Shown piece by piece: positions 1-4,787 of a DNA stretch of 6,129 bases (positions within the stretch are counted from its first letter, which is position 1; each line of letters opens with the position of its first letter). Made by a program: the position numbers and the translations under genes. This DNA comes from Haloquadratum sp. J07HQX50 (GTDB lineage Archaea; Halobacteriota; Halobacteria; Halobacteriales; Haloferacaceae), in the NCBI GenBank assembly GCA_000416005.1, contig KE356563.1, positions 91,006-97,134 on the forward strand, given 5' to 3'. The notes below the pieces were generated by a model. That model saw nothing but the letters and a program-made list of their open reading frames with translations. It searched no databases and was not told where the DNA came from.

Positions 1-1
1 G

Positions 2-205
2 CACGAAGATGCCACACCTCAGGTGCTGCTCGTGTGGTTATCAAAGAGGGGGTAGTCATCAGACACTCAGCATCTCAAAGAAAGAGGACATCGATTCCTG
101 ATCGACACGATGAACGATCGAAGCCTATTCAAATAGGCCCACGAAGAGCGGTCAATCGAGCAGTGGTGGCGGGATGCGAGTTTAGCTAGACGAATCAAGT
201 GGTGA
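2..205 (+). pseudogene. Possible decayed 3' end of an unknown gene
   Basis: I do not recognise this sequence. Reading from base 2 gives a peptide with natural-looking haloarchaeal composition, including stretches such as HLKERGHRFLIDTMNDRSLF and EERSIEQWWRDASLARR, but it is cut by in-frame TAG codons at 53-55 and 134-136 and ends at a TGA at 203-205. The competing open frame from base 1 runs to a TAG at 187-189 without a stop but is rich in Arg and Ser, as out-of-frame translations usually are. I infer the tail of a broken gene that begins outside the window. It could also be chance, since only 68 codons are visible. Confidence 0.25.
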
Positions 206-332
206 TTATTCAGCATCGTTTGAATCATGGACGTCGAAATCGACACATCAAAGCTAGTTTGTTGATTATATATTAAGCTAAGTGATCAATATTGTAATAC
301 ATATGTTGTGTCTTACGACTGCTGAATCTATC
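206..332. other. AT-rich intergenic spacer
   Basis: No coding frame is convincing here. Bases 255-305 are markedly AT-rich, with runs such as gattatatattaagc and caatattgtaatac, and could hold archaeal TATA boxes in either direction. No gene start lies at the expected distance of about 25-30 bases, so no promoter can be assigned. Confidence 0.3.
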
Positions 333-518
333 TTACTTACCCAGTGTGACACCCTGGATAATACGCGGCATCCAGTCGATCAATCGAGTGATTAATTCCA
401 TGCCCAATTGATTCTCAGTCAAAACTCTGACACGGGTCATCAAAGCCAAGCTGATGCTCTGTGCGTCCACCGATCGCACATCTTTGTATTTAGAGAGAAT
501 CGAATGTCTGTCATTCAC
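333..518 (-). CDS. Doubtful small hypothetical protein, 61 aa
   Basis: This is an ORF of 61 codons starting with GTG at 518 and ending at 333, downstream of and co-oriented with the beta-CASP nuclease gene, 120 bases past its stop. A GAGGAA stretch just upstream of the GTG is a weak ribosome-binding candidate. The peptide is not family-recognisable. It has a helical, mixed hydrophobic C-terminal half (around ELITRLIDWMPRIIQGV) and no Cys/His metal motif, signal peptide or membrane segment. It could be a fragment of a larger lost protein, a genuine small ORF, or chance. Its composition is less acidic than that of the neighbouring intact genes, which argues for caution. Confidence 0.22.
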   Translation of the reverse strand: MNDRHSILSKYKDVRSVDAQSISLALMTRVRVLTENQLGMELITRLIDWMPRIIQGVTLGK

Positions 519-638
519 TCTTCCTCTGAACGCATCCTGACTTCCTTCAGACAGCTGAGTGTGTGATTTTCCTCAAATGAAGATAGAGGGCCAAACGAGT
601 AACGACGGTTCAATAATGATACCAATGGTGAGGATGTG

Positions 639-2249
639 TCACCGGTTGGCTTCAACAAGACGCTCAATATCAGTGCGTATTGCCTCCAATTCAGCCTCAA
701 GTTGGTCCTGACGCTGCAGAAGCTGTTCGACGTCTGTGCCGGAGTCGGAGCCTGAGGCGGCGTGTTCAACATGATTCTTGCGTTCGCTCTCAGTTTCAGC
801 ATCACTCCCCGACTCAATCTCGATTGGCTCAAGACGCTGGGCAACTTGTATTGTTTTTGCGTCGGTATTCCCAGAGAGGTACTCACGGAGATGCGCCGAA
901 GCACTCGGAGGTCCATGAATCAGTGAGATTCCCTGCGGGTCGGCCTCTCGGGCGAACGCAAGCAGGTCGTTCGCAGCAGCATGGCCAGACATCCCGCCAA
1001 TTTCACGCATCCACTCAGTTGGTACACGTATCTCTTGCTCCTGAAAGACGAATTCATCGGTTGTGGGGTCATATTCCTCGCCAGCAGGGAGTGCAGTGAC
1101 ACGCAGATCAGCAACGTCACCTACCGCATCAAGCAACTGTCGTCCGGGAGTTCCCTCGGCCTGGTACCCAATGAACAGCACCCGTGCCTCATCGTAATGC
1201 TGCCCAAGGTCACGCAGATAGTATGGTGACCATCCACCAGTGAGCATTCCTGACGGTGCGACGATAATTGGTGCCTCATTCCCAGTCAGGAGCCGTTCAC
1301 GTTCGTCCATCGTATCTGGCGTCCAGGCACACTCGGGTGTGAACGGTTCAACATCGCCAGAATTGATGCGGTAATTCAGGATTGATTCACCCATGAACGC
1401 ATCCTGACAGAACACCTCATAGACAGGCATCGACTCGGTAATCATCCCATCGTAAACAATCGAGGGTTCGCCGTCAACAGCGTCGCGTAGATCGGGTTCG
1501 CGTTCACGAAAGATTTGGAGAATTTCCTGAGCCCGGCCAACAGCGAACGTCGGGATTAAGACTGGAATGCCGCTCGCGTGAGCCTGTTTTGCCTGCCTGT
1601 AGAGTTCGGTACGGGCGTCAGTGAACGAACGGTGTTGCATGGTATCCCCATATGTTGACTCAAGTAGAAGTTCATCTGCCTTGGGAGGATGGTCAATGTC
1701 GCCGAGATGAGCGCTTCGACCGCCAAGGTCTCCAGAGAACACGACGCGACGATCAGCATGTTCGATAGCAAGCCATGCACTCCCAAGCAGATGAGCGGCA
1801 TCACCGAACTCGTATGTGATGTTTAGGTGATGGTCGCGGTCGTAGCCCACGCTTGTCACACGAGCGAGAACTCGCTTAACGTCAGTGGCGGTAAACTGTT
1901 GAGGCTGATTGAGCTCTGCGGTCTCTTGTTTGTGGATCTGCAGTGAATCGTGAAGGAGAATGCTCGCAAGCGCATTCGTAGGCCGAGTCATGAAAATCGA
2001 GGCATCATCAGCGAGGAGGTCTTGATGCTCGGCAATAGGGAGACCACCGATATGATCGATGTGTGCATGTGTAATGAACACCGCATCAATCTGCCCAGGG
2101 TCTACGCCTCGGAGGATAGGGTATTCTGGTGGTGCGGATTGCTTGAGCCCACAATCAACGAGATAGTCGTGGTCGTCGGCTTGCAGGTGGTAACACGACC
2201 GGCCGACTTCCTCGGCCCCGCCGCGTGGAACTACGGTGAAATCGCTCAT
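639..2249 (-). CDS. Beta-CASP metallo-beta-lactamase ribonuclease (archaeal CPSF/RNase J class, COG1236-like)
   Basis: A 536-residue protein predicted to cut or trim RNA with two zinc ions, in the family of CPSF73 and archaeal aCPSF/RNase J enzymes. Seen in the sequence, numbered from MSDFTVV: the zinc-binding HAHIDH (residues 61-66, followed by IGG), His153 in AAHLLGSA, Asp174 in FSGDLG, the beta-CASP motif A region ESTYGD (197-202), the GYQAEGTPGR segment (361-370), His423 in MSGHA and His445 in LIHGPP. The catalytic set is therefore complete. There is no N-terminal KH domain, so it resembles the shorter aCPSF2-type proteins rather than aCPSF1. Residues 477-504 form a Ser/Asp/Glu-rich linker, and residues 505-536 look like a short charged coiled coil. 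The frame opens at 2285, but the start at 2249 is preferred because family homology begins right there and a TATA-like element lies about 29 bases upstream. RNA substrate and end specificity cannot be read from sequence. It stands alone, not in an operon. Confidence 0.93.
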   Translation of the reverse strand: MSDFTVVPRGGAEEVGRSCYHLQADDHDYLVDCGLKQSAPPEYPILRGVDPGQIDAVFITHAHIDHIGGLPIAEHQDLLADDASIFMTRPTNALASILLHDSLQIHKQETAELNQPQQFTATDVKRVLARVTSVGYDRDHHLNITYEFGDAAHLLGSAWLAIEHADRRVVFSGDLGGRSAHLGDIDHPPKADELLLESTYGDTMQHRSFTDARTELYRQAKQAHASGIPVLIPTFAVGRAQEILQIFREREPDLRDAVDGEPSIVYDGMITESMPVYEVFCQDAFMGESILNYRINSGDVEPFTPECAWTPDTMDERERLLTGNEAPIIVAPSGMLTGGWSPYYLRDLGQHYDEARVLFIGYQAEGTPGRQLLDAVGDVADLRVTALPAGEEYDPTTDEFVFQEQEIRVPTEWMREIGGMSGHAAANDLLAFAREADPQGISLIHGPPSASAHLREYLSGNTDAKTIQVAQRLEPIEIESGSDAETESERKNHVEHAASGSDSGTDVEQLLQRQDQLEAELEAIRTDIERLVEANR

Positions 2250-2272
2250 AATTCCTATTTCGACACTCACAG

Positions 2273-2282
2273 CGCATATATC
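2273..2282 (-). promoter_or_regulatory. Candidate TATA box for the beta-CASP gene
   Basis: Read on the minus strand this is GGATATATGC. Its centre is about 29 bases upstream of the ATG at 2249, the spacing expected for an archaeal TATA box serving a leaderless transcript, which is the usual arrangement in haloarchaea. An AGGA just before the ATG could act as a weak Shine-Dalgarno instead. Confidence 0.35.
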
Positions 2283-2328
2283 CACGGGACCGAAGAATCA
2301 AAATTCCTATTCATCTCGATATTCTCTC

Positions 2329-2342
2329 TTTATATATAATCA
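2329..2342 (-). promoter_or_regulatory. Alternative TATA-like element upstream of the beta-CASP gene
   Basis: An uninterrupted run of A/T, reading TTGATTATATATAAAG in this part of the minus strand, lies about 85 bases upstream of the preferred start. If used it would place transcription near 2305 and give a leader of roughly 55 bases. It could equally serve the opposite strand. Positional evidence is weaker than for the element at 2273-2282. Confidence 0.22.
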
Positions 2343-2668
2343 ACTCTCCTGCTGAGTGAGTGGACAGATGTTACATTCATCTGTTCGGATGTCACAGTGG
2401 TAGCGAAGCGAAAGCCCACCCGCGAACGCGCTGGGATGAAGCCGACAACTGGGAGTCTATCCATGCTCGTAGCCACGGCTGAATAGGTACCTAACAATCG
2501 AAGATTTTCGGACATATGCGAACCTCCGGTTCGCAACGCGCTGAATATTTGCACCCGAGCCTTGGACAATTTTTCGAAACCGCTACTCTGTCCGAGGTGG
2601 AGACTATACTGGTGCAGCCCGAAACGCAGGTCATTGTCCACCGTGGCGACAAACCTACGAACCTCTCC

Positions 2669-2696
2669 ATTCCCGTTCAATCCTCAGTGCGGGAAT
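2669..2696 (+). repeat. 7-bp perfect inverted repeat
   Basis: ATTCCCG (2669-2675) and CGGGAAT (2690-2696) are perfect inverted copies around a 14-base loop. The right arm abuts the next hairpin at 2697-2716, so the two stem-loops form a tandem pair. Confidence 0.45.
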
Positions 2697-2725
2697 CCAA
2701 CTGCTTGAGCCGTTGGAGGATGTCC
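2690..2725 (+). mobile_element. Candidate orphan IS200/IS605-type right end
   Basis: The order is GAATCC, then a stem CCAAC (2697-2701) pairing with GTTGG (2712-2716), extended across one mismatch by GC/GC, and then GGAGGATGTCC. From memory of the family, haloarchaeal tnpB elements often end with GAATCC, a hairpin and GGAGGATGTC followed by AA. Here the last bases are CC, so the match is not exact. No tnpB motif precedes it. If real, it is an end left by a mostly deleted element on the plus strand, unrelated in orientation to the tnpB at 4788-6011. Confidence 0.38.
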
Positions 2726-2933
2726 GAAAAAGCATGAGTCATTGAGCAGTTCGATGTAGTGCTACTTGACATCATGAAACTTAGATGTGTTTTTTCCATA
2801 TTATCACCGATGACACGGTGCGACACGAGTGAATCATCTCGGATCGTCATTACCTATGACGAGTAAACCATCTCACGTCGAGTTGTTTCAGCCGAAGGTA
2901 AGAACGAAAGAAAGATACCTCATACAACCGTGC

Positions 2934-2995
2934 TGTGAAAAGTGTTTGAAACAGTCAAGCTCGTGGCACAGCCCCTGTCTCAAACACATTTCACA
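2934..2995. repeat. 21-bp near-perfect inverted repeat (hairpin)
   Basis: The left arm (2934-2954) and right arm (2975-2995) are reverse complements at 19 of 21 positions, mismatched only at the eighth base and near the loop, with a 20-base loop. The left arm begins TGTGAAAAGTGTTTG. Such an arm length is far beyond chance in a window of this size. Possible roles are a minimal transposable element, a structured RNA, a bidirectional terminator or a protein-binding palindrome. No gene ends immediately beside it, which makes a plain terminator less attractive. Confidence 0.75.
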
Positions 2996-3266
2996 TATTT
3001 TGATATACATATAGTCATATAAATTACTCTTGATATCAGTTCACACACGAGTTGACTGGCGCAGTGTCACCGCATGATGACAACTACAGCTCCTTGATAA
3101 GAACATGCAAAGATTGTAAGTAGTCTCAATCTGTCTGTTCGTATCTTCAACTGCTTGACCATGTGGTCGTCCAGATACAATGACTCAGAAACGACAGACC
3201 AACTGAGGATTACGTACAGAAAGCTGCAATAGGATGTCGATGAGTTGCTCTGAGATGACACAACTC

Positions 3267-3384
3267 GTGAACCGCCTCGGGATCGAGTGAAGTGGTTTGA
3301 GACGCAAAACGTCTCATTATCACGGAGATCGAGGATTTCCAATCGTGGATAAAGCCGAGGCACTCGGCTTGCTCCGCCTGTAGA
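3267..3384 (-). repeat. Dispersed repeat, copy A (inverted relative to copy B)
   Basis: Read on the minus strand this ~118-base segment aligns with 4479-4588 on the plus strand from CTACAG through GAGTGCCTCGGC to GTTCAC. It includes a 19-base exact match (3288-3306 against 4548-4566). It carries a stem TGAGACG (3298-3304) / CGTCTCA (3310-3316), an outer pair GCCTCGG (3274-3280) / CCGAGGC (3355-3361, offset by one base), and an 8-bp hairpin at 3352-3370. It flanks the SWIM gene on its 3' side. Confidence 0.7.
3352..3370. repeat. 8-bp perfect hairpin in repeat copy A
   Basis: AAGCCGAG (3352-3359), loop GCA, CTCGGCTT (3363-3370). The stem is perfect and GC-rich but no T-run follows on either strand, so it is not a typical terminator. 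Copy B lacks the left arm in this form, so the hairpin is specific to copy A. Confidence 0.5.
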
Positions 3385-3459
3385 GGGCGGTGAGAGCGTG
3401 TCGGCGAGGAGTGTTGAGGTAGTCTTAGATACCAGGGAAGCAACCCGAGACCGAACCAC

Positions 3460-3887
3460 GTGCAGTCACCGCATCATGCTGCTATTTACCGTGCTGATGG
3501 CTGCACCCTGTTCGCTCCCGACGATTGCTGCACCCCATCTATGCCAGAACTGACCGACATCGGCATGAAAAAGTATTGTTCGCATATACACGGGGAGTCA
3601 CTCTCGACTCATTTCATGCGAGGATAATAAATCGGCCGCGCAGGTGTAGATAAAAGGTTTGGCTGGCGACTCTGTCGGGAGAGAGGTAGCAACAACTCAG
3701 TTCGCCGTGAAAGCGTGGTTTGGCTCTACTTTCATCTCAATCTGAGAACAATGGGGAGATATCATCGCTGTATCAATGAACCCACACCCCTGCCCCGTTT
3801 CGAGGGAGCTCAACTAGCCGTGCTAATTGGTGATATTACCACTATCTGCATGGTTTCGAACAACAGACATGTTCATTTGAGTCTTCG
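3460..3887. other. Gene-poor stretch downstream of the SWIM gene
   Basis: No recognisable gene. It holds a very short plus-strand ORF at about 3477-3554 with a hydrophobic start (MLLFTVLMAA), a 9-base direct repeat GCTGCACCC at 3500-3508 and 3527-3535, a nested hairpin at 3581-3620 and an open plus-strand frame from 3715. That frame has no family resemblance and overlaps the SWIM gene end on the other strand. I treat all of these as non-coding or decayed. Confidence 0.45.
3581..3620. repeat. Nested imperfect hairpin
   Basis: The outer arms CGCAT (3581-3585) and ATGCG (3616-3620) enclose inner arms GAGTC (3595-3599) and GACTC (3606-3610) around a 6-base loop, with unpaired bases between. The two stems are short, so the structure is only suggestive. 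Confidence 0.3.
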
Positions 3888-4325
3888 TCACCGACAATGG
3901 GTCCTTGTCACTGCTTGTCGACACACGGTCTCGTTATCAATCACGCCGCCATCATAAGCAACGACGATAGGACCTGGGCAGTGAACTCCAAAATCATCAT
4001 CAATCTCCAATTTTTGAAGCAGTTCTGCATCAATAGCGTCAACACCAAGTGCGAATCGAGCGCGTCGAATATGTTTGCAGATCTGGTGACTGCGTTCATA
4101 ATCGGGGCACGTACACCACAATGCGTCGGTATCAACGGTGTAGGAACTCCCTGACGCAGAGATCACTGAGACAATAGGGGTGTCGCTGTCGGTGATTGGC
4201 GTTCCATTGGTCGAGACGACCGTCATCACCTCAGTGAGAGCGCGCTGTGTTCGTGGTTCGATGCAATGATGATTGCGGTCGTGTTTCTCTGGACCAGTCT
4301 GTCTCATACTCTTTGAACGTCTCAT
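3888..4325 (-). CDS. SWIM zinc-finger domain protein
   Basis: A small protein of 145 residues from the chosen ATG. The SWIM signature CxCx(9)CxH is complete: Cys71, Cys73, Cys83 and His85, in LWCTCPDYERSHQICKH. It is preceded by a helix containing PRTQRALTEVMTV (about residues 24-36) and a beta-rich stretch ending SGSSYTVDTDA, and followed by an acidic segment ending in VVAYDGGVIDN. SWIM domains bind zinc and are thought to mediate nucleic-acid or protein contacts; a specific role cannot be given. The frame is open to an ATG at 4385. I prefer 4325 because an AT-rich TATA-like stretch (TATCATAATAGA on the minus strand, 4369-4380) would lie inside the longer version; an ATG at 4307 is also possible. 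The last residues (CRQAVTRTHCR) look unlike the acidic body and may reflect a 3' frameshift. It lies between inverted repeat copies A and B. Confidence 0.8.
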   Translation of the reverse strand: MRRSKSMRQTGPEKHDRNHHCIEPRTQRALTEVMTVVSTNGTPITDSDTPIVSVISASGSSYTVDTDALWCTCPDYERSHQICKHIRRARFALGVDAIDAELLQKLEIDDDFGVHCPGPIVVAYDGGVIDNETVCRQAVTRTHCR

Positions 4326-4368
4326 TCTGCAGAACCTGTACGAGCCTTGCAACCGTTTCTGCTTACTC

Positions 4369-4380
4369 TCTATTATGATA
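4369..4380 (-). promoter_or_regulatory. Candidate TATA box for the SWIM gene
   Basis: Minus-strand TATCATAATAGA. With a start site about 26 bases further on, the leader to the ATG at 4325 would be roughly 20-25 bases. It is the only clearly AT-rich patch near the possible starts. The assignment is positional only. Confidence 0.25.
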
Positions 4381-4478
4381 GCCATTTGCTTAGTCTAAAC
4401 GGTCCGTTACGACAGCATACGGCATTAAAACGGATCTCGGACACAGTGACAGAACTCTCTTGGGACGGAGACGGACAG

Positions 4479-4588
4479 TCTACAGAGATAGCAAGAGTGC
4501 CTCGGCTGTGTTCGGAAATCGAAGATTTCTGTGGTGATGAGACGCAGTGCGTCTCAAACCACTTCAGCTGACCCCGAGGGCAGTTCAC
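4479..4588 (+). repeat. Dispersed repeat, copy B
   Basis: This is the inverted counterpart of 3267-3384. It contains a perfect 9-bp palindrome, TGAGACGCA (4538-4546) and TGCGTCTCA (4548-4556), around a single G, and outer arms CCTCGG (4500-4505) and CCGAGG (4574-4579), so the whole unit can fold on itself like a small palindromic element. In one frame (the ORF ending with TGA at 4569-4571) it encodes RVPRL ... DETQCVSNHFS, parallel to copy A. The same frame continues past the TGA into the winged-helix fragment. Confidence 0.7.
4538..4556. repeat. 19-base palindrome in repeat copy B
   Basis: TGAGACGCA, G, TGCGTCTCA: perfect two-fold symmetry over 18 paired bases. The equivalent in copy A is 7 paired bases with a 5-base loop (3298-3316). 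A symmetric site of this length could bind a dimeric regulator or be the core of a palindromic mobile repeat. Confidence 0.7.
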
Positions 4589-4735
4589 ATTAAATATTAC
4601 ACTAGAGGAGGTAATCGCAGCCGTGCAATATCACGGCCCTGCAACGACCAGTGAAGTCACTAAGCGAACTCAAAATTAGATGTCAATCAGCAGATCATCG
4701 ACTTCAAAAGTGACAGAATAACGAACGGGCACGTA
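4587..4735 (+). pseudogene. Winged-helix DNA-binding domain fragment, broken
   Basis: The plus strand encodes LEEVIAAVQYHGPATTSEV from about 4599, which is typical of the first helices of haloarchaeal winged helix-turn-helix regulators. The frame ends at a TAG (4674-4676). A shift of one frame just before it continues as KLDVNQQIIDFKSDRI, which resembles the recognition-helix part of such domains. Upstream it is in frame with repeat copy B across the TGA at 4569-4571, and no start codon is present. The segment stops making sense at the tnpB element's right end, which suggests the gene was truncated there. The AGAGGAGGTAATC at the start of the fragment matches a strong Shine-Dalgarno but falls inside the EEVI codons. 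Confidence 0.45.
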
Positions 4736-4739
4736 TCAA

Positions 4740-4758
4740 CCGCTCGGGGTCAACGAGG
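4740..4758 (-). repeat. Degenerate right-end hairpin of the tnpB element (omega-RNA 3' region)
   Basis: On the minus strand CCTCG, TTGACCC, CGAG plus a GC bulge, GG: the arms CGAGG (4754-4758) and CC(GC)TCG (4740-4746) pair with a two-base bulge. It lies 30-48 bases past the tnpB stop, where IS200/IS605 right-end hairpins and the 3' end of the TnpB guide RNA are normally found. It is probably inactive given the state of tnpB. Confidence 0.4.
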
Positions 4759-4787
4759 CATGTCAGTGGACTCCTGCTCTAACCGAG

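Larger units (their letters stand above)
2360..2737 (+). pseudogene. Unrecognised decayed plus-strand reading frame
   Basis: One plus-strand frame reads through this stretch with two stops close together (TGA near 2490 and TAA near 2502) and then stays open to a TGA at 2735-2737. The upstream part contains SEAKAHPRTRWDEADNW; the downstream part contains FFETATLSEVETILVQPE. I do not recognise the family. It runs directly into the hairpin plus GGAGGATGTC motif at 2697-2725, which resembles the 3' end of haloarchaeal tnpB elements. One reading is therefore the extreme 3' remnant of a plus-strand tnpB-type element. No zinc ribbon or RuvC motif is present to confirm it, and a chance open frame is possible. 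Confidence 0.22.
2286..3066. other. Gene-poor stretch with element debris
   Basis: Nearly 800 bases without a convincing intact gene. ORFs on both strands here (2330-2680 minus, 2516-2737 plus) are short and unrecognised. Identifiable structures are the hairpin and end-like motif at 2669-2725 and the long inverted repeat at 2934-2995, both listed separately. Bases 2996-3035 are strongly AT-rich (gatatacatatagtcatata) and promoter-like on either strand, but no gene start follows at the right distance. Confidence 0.5.
3067..3459 (-). pseudogene. Unrecognised decayed minus-strand reading frame containing repeat copy A
   Basis: A 130-codon frame is open here, but its second half overlaps a better-looking frame (3210-3443) that contains LDPEAVHELCHLRATH. 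Joining the two at about 3285 by a one-base shift would give a peptide running RVPRL ... ETFCVSNHF ... DPEAVHELCHL. The first part is matched in the same frame sense by repeat copy B (RVPRL ... ETQCVSNHF), with an in-frame length difference of two residues. This suggests coding ancestry. I cannot name the family; a transposase or other repeated accessory gene is a guess. No intact start is supported. Confidence 0.3.

Noticed and set aside
515..916. 133-codon minus-strand ORF
   Set aside because: It lies mostly within the beta-CASP gene on the same strand in another frame and has Arg/Ser-rich, non-halophilic composition. It is a shadow ORF.
680..1229. Plus-strand ORFs at 680-1099 and 981-1229
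   Set aside because: They are opposite-strand shadows of the beta-CASP gene, with no family resemblance and atypical composition.
639..2249. Class B beta-lactamase (antibiotic resistance)
   Set aside because: Presence of the beta-CASP motifs (ESTYGD, SGH, LIHG) and the long insertion places it with RNA-processing nucleases, not lactamases.
1950..2339. 129-codon plus-strand ORF
   Set aside because: It is antisense to the N-terminal, motif-bearing part of the beta-CASP gene, so overlap with a real protein makes it a shadow.
2330..2680. 116-codon minus-strand ORF upstream of the beta-CASP gene
   Set aside because: No recognisable motif, composition basic rather than acidic, and it runs through the candidate promoter and the hairpin region. 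It is not supportable as a gene.
2934..2995. CRISPR repeat
   Set aside because: GTGTTTGAAAC superficially resembles a CRISPR repeat start, but there are only two arms in inverted orientation and no regularly spaced direct repeats.
3352..3370. Intrinsic terminator
   Set aside because: The stem is perfect but there is no T-run after it on either strand, and no gene ends there.
3897..4154. Plus-strand and other-frame ORFs over the SWIM gene
   Set aside because: They cover the SWIM domain in wrong frames; the CxCxnCxH motif fixes the true frame.
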